A stretch of DNA of 43,797 bases from JAFARZ01 sp035651595 (GTDB lineage: Bacteria; Actinomycetota; Actinomycetes; Streptosporangiales; Streptosporangiaceae): assembly GCA_035651595.1 (NCBI GenBank), contig DASRFJ010000323.1:1-43797 (forward strand), written 5' to 3'. The notes beneath the pieces are model-generated. The model saw only the letters and a list, made by a program, of their open reading frames with translations. It made no database searches and was not told the origin of the DNA. Shown one piece after another: positions 7,986 through 16,160 of this stretch (the stretch's first letter is position 1; each line of letters begins with the position of its first letter). The translations under genes and the position numbers were made by a program.

Positions 7986-8925
7986 AACGCACCCTCGGGT
8001 CGAGGATCCCGTACGCGATGTCGGCGGCCAGGTTGCCGACGACGGTGGCCACCCCCACGATCAGCGTGGATCCGAGCAGTATCGGGAAGTCGTGCCGCGT
8101 GGCGGCGCTGTAGAACAGCAGCCCCATGCCCTGGTAATTGAAGACCTCTTCGACCACGATCGCGCCGGTGACCAGGCCCGGCAGGGACAGGCCGACGATC
8201 GTGACGATCGGCAGCAGCGAATTGCGCAGCACGTGCCGGGCCAGCACCAGGCGCTCCGGCAGGCCCTTGGCCCGCGCCACCCGCAGGTAGTCCTGGGCCA
8301 GCGTGTCGATGGCCGACGAGCGCATGTACCTGCTGAAGCCGGCCACCTGGATCAGGGTCAGCGTCAGGATCGGCAGCACCAGCGCCCGCGGCTGGGTCAG
8401 CATCGACCCGAGCGACGTGCCGGTCGGCGCTAGCGGCGCGAAGATGTGGAGCTGGATGGCGAACACCGCCACCAGCATGACCGCGAACCAGAAGGCCGGC
8501 ATGCAGTACAGCGTGAACGTCACCGCGCTGAGCGTGTTGTCCCCGATGCCGCCGCGCCGCACGGCCTGGTAGATGCCCATCGGAATCGAGATCAGCAGCG
8601 CGAGCACGGTGGACGTGCCCAGCAGGAACAGGTCCCTCGGCAGCCGCTGCGCGAACAGCGAGGACACGGGTTGCTGCAGGTAGTACGACGTACCGAGGTT
8701 GCCGTGCACGACCTGATTCACGTAGTCGATGAACTGCTTGTACAGCGGCTGGTTCAGGCCGTACGTGGCGTTGAAGATGGCCATCCGGCTGGCGGTGGCC
8801 CGGATCCCGAGAATGGACCGGGCCACGCTGCCGGGCTCCATGTGGATCAAGATGAACGTCAAGACCATGACGCCGATCACGACCACGATGGCTTGCCCGA
8901 CCCGCCGGACCAGGTACCAACTCAC
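7972..8925 (-). CDS. peptide-type ABC importer permease, DppB/OppB family
   Basis: Second membrane subunit of the importer, 317 residues. The N-terminus MSWYLVRRVGQAIVVVIGVMVLTF is the standard OppB first helix. It is followed by the extracytoplasmic segment with YGLNQPLYKQFIDYVNQVVHGNLGTSY and the EAA-loop DYLRVARAKGLPERLVLARHVLRN. The C-terminus (ADIAYGILDPRVRY) is diagnostic for the family. It overlaps the binding-protein stop by 4 nt and the following permease by 14 nt, so the three genes form a tight operon read toward lower coordinates. Confidence 0.95.
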   Translation of the reverse strand: MSWYLVRRVGQAIVVVIGVMVLTFILIHMEPGSVARSILGIRATASRMAIFNATYGLNQPLYKQFIDYVNQVVHGNLGTSYYLQQPVSSLFAQRLPRDLFLLGTSTVLALLISIPMGIYQAVRRGGIGDNTLSAVTFTLYCMPAFWFAVMLVAVFAIQLHIFAPLAPTGTSLGSMLTQPRALVLPILTLTLIQVAGFSRYMRSSAIDTLAQDYLRVARAKGLPERLVLARHVLRNSLLPIVTIVGLSLPGLVTGAIVVEEVFNYQGMGLLFYSAATRHDFPILLGSTLIVGVATVVGNLAADIAYGILDPRVRYVSD

Positions 8926-10742
8926 TTGGTGAAGTACCAGGTCTCTTCGGTGTTATCGGCCGAGAACGGGTTCAGCGGCGACAGGCCATGCAGACTGCTC
9001 TGGTAGAGGACGATGCCCGCCCGCAGCGGCGTGAACAGCATGGGCAGCTGCCGCGCGGTGTAGTCCTCGTACTGGAAGAACGTCTGCTGGCTGGACGCGG
9101 TTTCGGTCTCGTTGATGAGCCTGTCCTCGGTCGGATCGGAGTAGCCGCCGAAGTTCGACGAGCCGCCGGTCACGAACACGCCCTGGTCGCTCGGGTACGG
9201 CAGATACGGCGTGTAGCCGAGGTCAACGAGCTGCCAGCCGCAGTTCTGCGAGTGGCTGCTGGCGGTGCACACGCCGGTGGTGCCGATCAGCGTGTTGAAC
9301 GGCTCTGATTTGAGGTCGAGCTTGATGCCGGCCTGAGCCTCCGAGGCCTGGATCGCGGCCTCCTGCTCCTCCGTGGTGGTGCGACCGGATGGGTACAGGA
9401 GCTGGAACTCCATCCGCTGCCCCGCCTTGATCCCGGCGCCGCACTGGGTCGGGCCGCTGCCGGCGCTCTGGCAGGTGGTCACCCCGTTCGGCACCACGTT
9501 CCAGCCGTGCTGCTTGAGCAGATTGATGGCCGCCGTCGGATTGTACGGGTACGGCCCGCCCGACTTCTCCAGCGGTGAGGCCATGTTCGGGATCGCGGTG
9601 ACCGGGACCGGGCCGACACCCGGGTCCGCGTAGCCGTTGTAGACCTTCTGCACGATCTGGTTGCGGTTGATCAGCTGCTCCATCGCCTGCCGGACGTAGA
9701 GCTGCTGGAAGATCGTACCGTCCTGGGCGTTGTAGAGGTTGGGCGTGATACCGGTGACACCCGCGATCGGCAACTGCACGCTCGAGTAACCCGCCGCCTT
9801 GAGCGCGCCGAGCTGGTTGGCGTCGTTCAGCGGCAGCGACCCCACCGTCACCGTGCGGCCGGCTCGCATCGCGTCCAGCATCGCGGAGTCCGTGGTGAAC
9901 GCCTGGTTCTCCCAGCGGGAGAGGTACGGCTTGACCGGGCCGGAGTAGTTCTTGTTCGGCACGTAGCCGTAGAGCGTGCCGTCACTGTTGAAGTCGTTCA
10001 GCTTCCACGGTCCGGCCACGACCTTCCACAGCGGGTTGGTCGTGAACGTGCTGATCTGGCTGCCTGCCTTCTGCAGGTAGTTGTACACCGCCGTGGCGCC
10101 GGACGGGGTCTGGTCGTAGTTGCCGACCGCCTGGCTGTCCGAGGTCTTGTCCCACGCGTGCTGGGGTATCAGCTGCACGTTGTTCAGCACGTCTTCGGTG
10201 AAGAAGTCCGGGCTGGTGGCCGCCGTGAGGTTGATCACCACGGTGTGCTCGTCGGTGGCGGTCACGCTCTGCACGTCGGTCGGGAACGTACCCGGCAGGT
10301 AGAGGTTCCAGTTCTTGTAATTGGTCTTGAGCAGGTTGTACACGAACGTGAAGTCGCGGCTGGTGATCGGGGCGCCGTCGGACCATTTCCACGGCTTCAG
10401 CGTCATCGTCGCCGTCTTGTTGCCGTTGCTGAAGGAGAGGTTGCTCCACAGGCTCTCCTTCTGGTTGACGATGGACTGCCCGCCGTCACCGTCGTAGGTG
10501 AGCGCCGGCCATAGCGGCAGCGTGAGGTTCTGGTTGTATCCGTCGGTGTTGGTGGCCGGCGCGAACGGGAAGATGAAGTTCGGCTCCGCGTCGATCCACG
10601 CGACCGTGACCGAACCCCCGTGCTTCGGTGTGCCCGCGGCGGAACCGCCCGGGCCGCTGCTCTTACTGCTGCTGCACGCCGCCGCGGAAAGCGTCAGCGT
10701 GAGTGCTGCCCCGACAGCGGCAGCCAGACGGATCATGCGCAT
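8922..10742 (-). CDS. peptide-type ABC importer substrate-binding lipoprotein (SBP family 5)
   Basis: Extracytoplasmic solute receptor, 606 residues. A lipoprotein signal ends in LSAAAC with the lipidated Cys at residue 23, followed by a Ser/Gly-rich linker. The mature part has the SBP_bac_5 pattern: GGSVTVAWIDAEPNFIFPF near the start, KWSDGAPITSRDFTFVYN, and a C-terminal lobe with VRQAMEQLINRNQIVQKVYNGYADPG. It is the first gene of the operon and overlaps the permease gene by 4 nt. The ligand may be an oligopeptide, nickel or a glycoside; the sequence does not decide. About 280 nt of upstream DNA could hold the promoter. Confidence 0.94.
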   Translation of the reverse strand: MRMIRLAAAVGAALTLTLSAAACSSSKSSGPGGSAAGTPKHGGSVTVAWIDAEPNFIFPFAPATNTDGYNQNLTLPLWPALTYDGDGGQSIVNQKESLWSNLSFSNGNKTATMTLKPWKWSDGAPITSRDFTFVYNLLKTNYKNWNLYLPGTFPTDVQSVTATDEHTVVINLTAATSPDFFTEDVLNNVQLIPQHAWDKTSDSQAVGNYDQTPSGATAVYNYLQKAGSQISTFTTNPLWKVVAGPWKLNDFNSDGTLYGYVPNKNYSGPVKPYLSRWENQAFTTDSAMLDAMRAGRTVTVGSLPLNDANQLGALKAAGYSSVQLPIAGVTGITPNLYNAQDGTIFQQLYVRQAMEQLINRNQIVQKVYNGYADPGVGPVPVTAIPNMASPLEKSGGPYPYNPTAAINLLKQHGWNVVPNGVTTCQSAGSGPTQCGAGIKAGQRMEFQLLYPSGRTTTEEQEAAIQASEAQAGIKLDLKSEPFNTLIGTTGVCTASSHSQNCGWQLVDLGYTPYLPYPSDQGVFVTGGSSNFGGYSDPTEDRLINETETASSQQTFFQYEDYTARQLPMLFTPLRAGIVLYQSSLHGLSPLNPFSADNTEETWYFTK

Positions 10743-10980
10743 GCGTAGCCTCTTTATCGTCCCGACATTTCCGGTTAACCCTACTGGATAAGTAGTAATG
10801 CCTGGTCCCCCCGTTTTGCCCCACCCCTGCCGGGTACGTTATCCCGAATCGCCCGGCATTTCGATCACTGGTGGACATATCGTTACAGCACGCTTGCCTA
10901 TGCCTTACATAGACAGCGCCTATAAGTAGTACTGCCGTGGCCGCAGCGAGTGAATGCGACCAGCGTGCCGACGCGCGCCT

Positions 10981-11025
10981 CGCCCCCACCGCCATCGCCC
11001 CCACCGCCATCGCCCCCACCGCCGT
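10981..11025. repeat. three 15-bp tandem repeats (CGCCCCCACCGCCAT)
   Basis: Two exact units followed by a third with one change (CCGT in place of CCAT), then a degenerate continuation to about 11060. They lie at and just beyond the 3' end of the XdhC-like gene, in the spacer toward the importer operon. The rest of the 10743-11024 spacer is relatively A/T-rich around 10780-10930 and probably holds the importer promoter; no specific motif was assigned. Confidence 0.7.
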
Positions 11026-11660
11026 CACCACCCCACCGCCATCGGCCCCGCCCCCACTGCCGCCGTCACCGTGTCAATTGCGCAGTTGAGCCCACTAGAG
11101 CGTGTCAACGCGCACCCGGCGACTAAGAATTCGAGGCCGCCCGGTCGCCCGTTGCGGTCGGCGAGCAAGCCGGCCAGCGTCGCGATGGCGATCTCCGGCG
11201 GCGTCCGGGACCCGATGTTGAGCCCGATCGGCCGGTGCACCCGGGCGATCCCGGCCGACGCCACACCCAGCTCGGTGAGCGCCGCGACATGCGGCCCGGC
11301 GTGCCGCGGGTTCCCCATGATCCCGATCCACCGGGCCTTGGTCGCCAGTGCATCGCGCAGCACCACGCCAAGCTCGTCGCGGTGATGGTCGGTCAGCACC
11401 ACATCCGTTCCGTCGTCGAGGTCGGACGGCACCTCGGCGAGCACCGGGAACCCCAGCACCGAGGCGGCCGCGGCCCGCGCGGCGTCCGGCTCGAGCAGCA
11501 GCCCCGTATACCCGAGATCGGCGCCGTAACGCAGCAGGTACCCGGCCACCGGCGAGGCGAACACCGCGACCAGCGTGCGCTCCCCGGTCCGGTGCTCGTG
11601 CTCGTGCGCCCCATGTGCCACCGCGCACGCCGCGTCTTCCGCATGTCCGTGTGTCGTCAT
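11025..11660 (-). CDS. XdhC-type Rossmann-domain protein (molybdenum hydroxylase maturation family)
   Basis: A 211-residue protein. A His-rich N-terminus (HGHAEDAACAVAHGAHEHEH) precedes the XdhC_C Rossmann domain: TLVAVFASPVAGYLLRYGADLGY, then VVLTDHHRDELGVVLRDAL, WIGIMGNPRHAGPHVAALTELG and the conserved HRPIGLNIGSRTPPEIAIATLAGLLA. XdhC proteins deliver sulfurated molybdenum cofactor to xanthine dehydrogenase or related hydroxylases. The usual N-terminal XdhC_CoxI domain is absent, and no hydroxylase gene is nearby. The frame is open far upstream, but ATG 11660 begins the first family-like sequence. The last 30 residues look unlike the family and run into the tandem repeat, so the C-terminus may be altered. 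Confidence 0.72.
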   Translation of the reverse strand: MTTHGHAEDAACAVAHGAHEHEHRTGERTLVAVFASPVAGYLLRYGADLGYTGLLLEPDAARAAAASVLGFPVLAEVPSDLDDGTDVVLTDHHRDELGVVLRDALATKARWIGIMGNPRHAGPHVAALTELGVASAGIARVHRPIGLNIGSRTPPEIAIATLAGLLADRNGRPGGLEFLVAGCALTRSSGLNCAIDTVTAAVGAGPMAVGW

Positions 11661-11744
11661 GCTCACAGTCTGCCTCCGCCCCGCTCCCCCGGCCACCCAT
11701 GTGCCTGGCGTTGGCGACCGGCCGCATTCATTGTGGGAGAGACT

Positions 11745-13163
11745 ATGGGGAAATCGGGGCACGGGACGCTCTTCTCGGCGGTTGGCGCGGTCGCCGCGCT
11801 CGGTCTGACGACACTCGCTGGCTGCACAGGCGGCGGATCGGCCGCCAGCGCCCACGCCACGATCACCGTGAACGCACCGACGAGCCTGGCCGACCAGGCG
11901 CTGCGGATTACCGTCAGCGGCCTCGCGCCGGGCGACACGATCACCGTGACCGGAACCGCCACCGACTTCCACGACCAGCGGTGGCAGAGTCACGCGACGT
12001 TTCTGGCCGACAGCCATGGCGATCTCGATCTCAGCAAAACAGCCCCGCTGTCCGGCAGCTACTCGGGGGTGGACGGCATGGGCCTGTTCTGGTCGATGAA
12101 CCCGCCTCCCGGCTCGGCAGATCCGGGCTTCATACCGTCGTACGAATCGGCACTTGTCGACGGCGCGTTGCCGGCGGTCCCGGTGCGGCTTACGGTCACC
12201 GCGCACGGTACCCGGCTCGCCCAGCGGACACTGACCCGTGAGTGGATGGGACGCGGCGTGCGCGGCGCACCGGTCACGCTGGCCGCGGACAGCGTCTCCG
12301 GCCAGCTCTTCCTGCCTCCGAAGGGCACCGCACGGCATCCGGCCGTGCTGATCTTCGGCGGCTCGGAGGGCGGCGACTCACAGGAGTTCGGCGCGGCGGT
12401 GCTCGCGTCGCACGGCTACCCGGCGCTGTCGCTGGCCTATTTCGACACGCCGGGACTGCCGCCTACGCTGCAGAACATCCCGCTGGAGTACTTCGCGCGG
12501 GCGGCGCGGCTGCTCGCGTCCGAGCCAGGTGTCGACCCAGCGCACATCGTGGCGTGCGGGTACTCGCGGGGCAGCGAGGCTGCGCTGCTGCTCGGCGCGG
12601 ACTATTCCAGCCTGATTCACGGCGTGATCGTCTACTCCCCCGCGGACATGGTGCACCCTGGTCTGCCGAGCGGCGTCGCGTGGAGATACCAGGGCAAACC
12701 GGTACCCGTGGGTTCGCCCATTCCCGTGTCACTGATCAACGGCCCGGTGCTCGCGATCGCCGGAGCCGACGACGAACTGTGGCCGTCGGCACCGTCGGTA
12801 CAGACGATCGCCAACGAGCTGGACGCCGCACATGACCGCTACGCGCATCGAAGCCTGATCTATCCCGGCGCCGGGCACCTCGTCGGCACGTATCCGTACC
12901 AGCCCGGAGCGACCACGGGCACGGACTTCAACGGCGATGTTCTCCGCCTGGGCGGCAGCCGCGCCGCTGACGACGCCGCCCAGGAGCGAGGATGGCCTCA
13001 GGTGCTGTCTTTCCTAGCGAGCCTGTTACGGCGCCGACCAGTGCTGGTTCGGCGTGTTGTGGCAGGCGTAGACGATGAGCTGCGTGCCGTTCCTGGTCGA
13101 GTAGCCCGGGTCGTCGATGCAGAACTTGTAGCCGTTGGCCTTCTCCACCATCTCGCCGTTTGA
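11745..13163 (+). CDS. BAAT/acyl-CoA thioesterase-family alpha/beta-hydrolase lipoprotein
   Basis: Secreted lipoprotein of 472 residues. The start ATG has GGGAGA upstream, and the lipobox LAGC puts the lipidated Cys at residue 27. Residues 40-170 form the Ig-like N-terminal acyl-CoA thioester hydrolase/BAAT domain (PTSLADQALRITVSGLAPG...). Residues 185-420 are the catalytic hydrolase: HPAVLIFGGSEGG, the nucleophile Ser274 in GYSRGSEAALLLGADY, an Asp in IAGADDELWPS and a His in YPGAGHLVGTYPY. Bacterial relatives act as thioesterases, acyltransferases or esterases; the real substrate is unknown. The frame has no stop where the domain ends. The last ~45 codons run antisense through the 3' end of the lectin gene and look like non-native tail. 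Confidence 0.82.
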   Translation: MGKSGHGTLFSAVGAVAALGLTTLAGCTGGGSAASAHATITVNAPTSLADQALRITVSGLAPGDTITVTGTATDFHDQRWQSHATFLADSHGDLDLSKTAPLSGSYSGVDGMGLFWSMNPPPGSADPGFIPSYESALVDGALPAVPVRLTVTAHGTRLAQRTLTREWMGRGVRGAPVTLAADSVSGQLFLPPKGTARHPAVLIFGGSEGGDSQEFGAAVLASHGYPALSLAYFDTPGLPPTLQNIPLEYFARAARLLASEPGVDPAHIVACGYSRGSEAALLLGADYSSLIHGVIVYSPADMVHPGLPSGVAWRYQGKPVPVGSPIPVSLINGPVLAIAGADDELWPSAPSVQTIANELDAAHDRYAHRSLIYPGAGHLVGTYPYQPGATTGTDFNGDVLRLGGSRAADDAAQERGWPQVLSFLASLLRRRPVLVRRVVAGVDDELRAVPGRVARVVDAELVAVGLLHHLAV

Positions 13164-13910
13164 GCGGTGGATGAAGATCTCGTTCGCCGCGCCGGTGCAA
13201 TCCCAGAGGATGAGCTTGCTGCCTTGCTTCCCGTTGCCCTTGGCGTTGAGGCACATGTTGCCGTGACGCAACTCCGAGTGCGTGTACGACCAGTTTTGCG
13301 CCATGTCGGTGGAGTTGCAGGTCCAGATCTGAACCCTGGCGCGCAGCGCGGAGCTGTTGCCCTTGTCGTCCATGCAGGTGCCGTCGAAGCCATGCGACTG
13401 GTGCACGGTCCTGTTCGTCGAGCCGGTGCTCGACGAGGAGGCGCTCGGTGACGCGCTGGGCGAGTTCTGGTTGGAGTCGATTTCGAAATCGCTGAGGCTG
13501 GCAGTAGTGCCGGAGGGCGGTGTGCCCACCACGGTCGCGGTGGCGGTCACCGTGCACTGATCCGGATTGGAGACCTTGAAGTCGAGCACATCCCAGGCCG
13601 GCTCGCTCCTGACCGTATTGTCCCCGGAGCTCATGGTGTCGTTGCCACTCAACGTGCAGTCCGTCGCCCACTTGAACTCGGTGCTCAGGCTGCCCGGGCT
13701 GAAGCTCGCGCGCAGCTCAATGGTGATCGGGCTCGTGACAACGACGCCGGTGAGGGTGCACGACGCAGGGCTGTTCGTCGTACCAGCGCAGCTGGAAATC
13801 TGGCCAGCGCGCGCGGCCGTGCCGCCGGTGAGGGCCAACCCGGTTACGGTGCCGGCCACGACCACGCCGAAGGCAGCGGTCGCGATCGTCATACGCTTCA
13901 TGCTTCGCAT
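13026..13910 (-). CDS. secreted ricin B-type lectin (beta-trefoil) protein
   Basis: The chosen ATG has GGAGG 11 nt upstream; a GTG 39 nt earlier is possible. A signal peptide (MRSMKRMTIATAAFG... ending ARA) leads to an extracellular protein. An N-terminal Cys-containing beta domain (about residues 30-135) is followed by a Ser-rich linker (PSASPSASSSS). A C-terminal ricin-type beta-trefoil holds repeats GTCMDDKGNSS...QIWTCNSTDMAQNW, NMCLNAKGNGKQGSKLILWDC and KFCIDDPGYSTRNGTQLIVYACHNTPNQHW. Q-x-W motifs mark sugar-binding subdomains. It probably binds polysaccharide or glycoprotein outside the cell. No catalytic domain is attached. Its 3' end overlaps the convergent hydrolase by 138 nt. Confidence 0.85.
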   Translation of the reverse strand: MRSMKRMTIATAAFGVVVAGTVTGLALTGGTAARAGQISSCAGTTNSPASCTLTGVVVTSPITIELRASFSPGSLSTEFKWATDCTLSGNDTMSSGDNTVRSEPAWDVLDFKVSNPDQCTVTATATVVGTPPSGTTASLSDFEIDSNQNSPSASPSASSSSTGSTNRTVHQSHGFDGTCMDDKGNSSALRARVQIWTCNSTDMAQNWSYTHSELRHGNMCLNAKGNGKQGSKLILWDCTGAANEIFIHRSNGEMVEKANGYKFCIDDPGYSTRNGTQLIVYACHNTPNQHWSAP

Positions 13911-14099
13911 TAGTTCAAGTGCCTCCGTATACGTGGTCCGCTCCCCCACTTGTCCTAGCAGACGCTCCGTACACAGAGCACGATTTACGCCAAATTGATC
14001 ACCTTTGGATAGCAGAACCGTTACAGCAGGCTCCAGCGCAGGTCACGCACGCTGGTTCAGCGGGCGACGATCGTTCGCGATGCCGCACCAGGATCGCAG

Positions 14100-14258
14100 T
14101 CAGTATTCGCCGTTGACCGTGTGCACCCAGATCTCATTGGAAAACCCAGCGCACCGCCCAGAGAGGGCCTTGGTCCCTTGAGCGGTGAAGCGCACGTGTC
14201 CGCGGCCGGTCGCGTATTACAACTCGGTATCCACGGCCAGGCCCGCTAGGCAGACCGG
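14100..14258 (-). pseudogene. decayed ricin-type lectin fragment
   Basis: The minus strand translates to a stretch with an internal TAA (14217-14219) whose end, CAGFSNEIWVHTVNGEY, parallels CTGAANEIFIHRSNGEM of the intact lectin. An upstream VCLAG matches the MCLNA position. It probably remains from a tandem duplicate of the lectin gene. Nothing else was recognised between 13911 and 14335. Confidence 0.45.
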
Positions 14259-14335
14259 CCGGGTGGATCGCCGCGCGGCGCGCCGCCGCAATCACTAGGC
14301 TGACGACCGATGGCAGTCAACGGAGGTTAAGTCTC

Positions 14336-14803
14336 ATGGGAGCGTCCGGCTGGAAGTATATCGTGCCCTACCAGCAGGATCTCGGTCTCGCGCTCGACGC
14401 GCTTCGCCGGGAGGTGTTCGCCAGCGGCGATTACGTCCAGCCGCACCTGGTCGATGACGCGTTCGATGACCTTCCGGAACCCGGCTCGGTTGATGATCTT
14501 ACGCAGGAGCAGTACTGGGAGTTCATGGGGACATGCGGCACCCATTCGATCATCGACGTCCACGCGATCATGCCTGCCGGCTTCACGGGTGAAGAGTACG
14601 GCACGATCAGGCCGCTCTCGGCAGCCGAATATATAGAACTCTTCGGGGTCGAACAGCCTAGCCACGCCGACTTCACCGTCCTGTCCGGCTCAGAACGGCT
14701 CCATGAATGCATCACCGGCGGGCGATGGACCGGGCGAGCCGCGGTGCTGTGGACCAACGGATCGCCGACCGAGATCGCTTTCTGGGGCTGTTCCGGCGAC
14801 TGA
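14336..14803 (+). CDS. small protein of unknown function
   Basis: 155 residues, probably cytoplasmic, with no signal peptide or membrane segment. The start is well supported by GGAGG 9 nt before the ATG. The N-terminus (GASGWKYIVPYQQDLGLALDALRREVFASGDYVQP), the central CGTHSIIDV and the end TEIAFWGCSGD recall an uncharacterised actinomycete family of similar length. No function is known to me. The stop TGA coincides with the 4-bp target duplication of the MITE-like element that follows, so that element inserted exactly at the gene end. The neighbourhood of lectins, an RHS remnant and a possible immunity gene is compatible with, but does not prove, a role in interbacterial conflict. Confidence 0.8.
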   Translation: MGASGWKYIVPYQQDLGLALDALRREVFASGDYVQPHLVDDAFDDLPEPGSVDDLTQEQYWEFMGTCGTHSIIDVHAIMPAGFTGEEYGTIRPLSAAEYIELFGVEQPSHADFTVLSGSERLHECITGGRWTGRAAVLWTNGSPTEIAFWGCSGD

Positions 14804-14804
14804 A

Positions 14805-15098
14805 GGGGCTGTTGCGGAATTCCGTCGGGTTGCGCGCACGATTGCCGCTGGACGGCTCTGGCAGGCGCGTGCGGAGGGTGGTGCCCGGACCGGTGCGGCG
14901 GCCGGCGCCCTGCGGGGCGCGGTGTAGCCGGTTGCTCCCGACTGGCAGTGACGCGTTTCCGGATAACGTGCCGGATTAGCCTATCGTGGTACTCTGACCC
15001 TCCAAAACAGGGGCCAGAGTACCACGAAGAGCTAGAACTCCACGTTGTCCGCGACGTGAGCAGGACGGGGCGGCCGGCTCGGAATCTGCAACAGCCCC
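14805..15098. mobile_element. 294-bp MITE-like element or IS remnant
   Basis: Perfect 11-bp terminal inverted repeats (GGGGCTGTTGC at 14805-14815, GCAACAGCCCC at 15088-15098) are flanked by the direct repeat TGAA (14801-14804 and 15099-15102), a 4-bp target duplication. The terminal sequence resembles ends of IS5-family elements of actinomycetes. No transposase reading frame is present inside, so it would be non-autonomous. The interior holds a strong hairpin. Confidence 0.6.
14984..15027. repeat. 17-bp inverted repeat (hairpin) inside the MITE-like element
   Basis: Arms 14984-15000 and 15011-15027 pair at 16 of 17 positions around a 10-nt loop (TCCAAAACAG). It could act as a bidirectional transcription stop between the two flanking genes, or be part of the element itself. 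Confidence 0.7.
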
Positions 15099-15159
15099 TG
15101 AACGACGCGAAATGGAGCGGTTGCCGTCGTATGCGGCGAGTACCAGACCGCGCCGTCGG

Positions 15160-16032
15160 TTACTGATAGCCGGCCGCGTCGATGCCCTCGATGATCCGGT
15201 TCCGCTGATTGCGGTCGAACCGGGGGACCCCGGTGAGCAGCACTGGAGCCAGCGTCTCGAACACCCGGCGAATCCGGTCGCCGGTGAAGTCGTTGATGGC
15301 CGGCGTGGCACGCAGCCACACCGAACCGTTCGGCAGCTGGCTGACTTCGCAGAAGGCACCCGACGCCCGCAGCGCTCCCACTCCGCCCAGCCGCGCTGCC
15401 AGGTTGGCGGGAACCACTGTCACCCACGTATAACCGCGCAGCGCCTGGCACGTGTCCTTGATCCAGGTCCAGCCGCCGGTAGCGATCTCGAGCGAGAACG
15501 GGTCGTCATCGGCCATCCCCCCCGCGCACGCACCGGCACGCGCCGCTTGTCCCTTGACGAACTCCGCCCACCTGTCTTGCATATCCCGCGACTCAGGCCA
15601 TCCCGTATCCACCGCGGGAGCGATGAACTCAAATGTCGTCCACGACGGCGACAGCACGTCCCGTTCCACGCGGGCGTATGCCGTAGCTTCCTTGTGTAGC
15701 TCGTCACCTTGGGCGTCAAGCGGGATGATCTCGATGGTTGCAGAGAACGGGTACTCTGCCAGTCGGTCCAGAAACCGCCGGAAGGCCTTGTCCGAATATG
15801 CTGTCCTCCGCTGGCCAAGCACCGGATCCTCTAGGCCCATCCTAAGGATCCCCATCACCTGGCCAGGCTCACCCCACGACCTGCCCGGGATATCCGATGG
15901 CAGCCTGGCTGCCGGCCGGGTCTGCAGGCCCTCGTACAACCCTGGCAGCACCTCGGTGAGCGTTCCGGTAAACCACTCTCTCGACCTGACCGCGAACTCT
16001 TCCGCCGAAGTAATCTCGGCGATGAGGGTCAC
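15160..16032 (-). CDS. possible immunity protein (DUF3396/TsiV3-like), function uncertain
   Basis: About 290 residues, soluble, no signal peptide. GGAGG lies 8 nt before a GTG at 16032 but only 2 nt before an in-frame ATG at 16038, so the GTG is preferred. The second half (YTWVTVVPANLAARLGGVGALRASGAF ... LRATPAINDFTGDRIRRVFETLAPVLL) recalls the C-terminal part of the DUF3396 type VI immunity family as I remember it. This is a weak, pattern-level resemblance. Its place directly downstream of a truncated RHS gene on the same strand is where the cognate immunity gene of a polymorphic toxin is usually found. Otherwise it should be treated as a hypothetical protein. Confidence 0.6.
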   Translation of the reverse strand: MTLIAEITSAEEFAVRSREWFTGTLTEVLPGLYEGLQTRPAARLPSDIPGRSWGEPGQVMGILRMGLEDPVLGQRRTAYSDKAFRRFLDRLAEYPFSATIEIIPLDAQGDELHKEATAYARVERDVLSPSWTTFEFIAPAVDTGWPESRDMQDRWAEFVKGQAARAGACAGGMADDDPFSLEIATGGWTWIKDTCQALRGYTWVTVVPANLAARLGGVGALRASGAFCEVSQLPNGSVWLRATPAINDFTGDRIRRVFETLAPVLLTGVPRFDRNQRNRIIEGIDAAGYQ

Positions 16033-16160
16033 CCTCATTTCCTCCAGCCACGGCAGCGCCAAACCGATGCTCCTCTCACGACGGTACGCAAACTGGGCCT
16101 TTGCAGCCCGCCACAGCCTTCAACGCCGCCGCGGCGACGCCCGCCGCGGTGGCCGTGACC

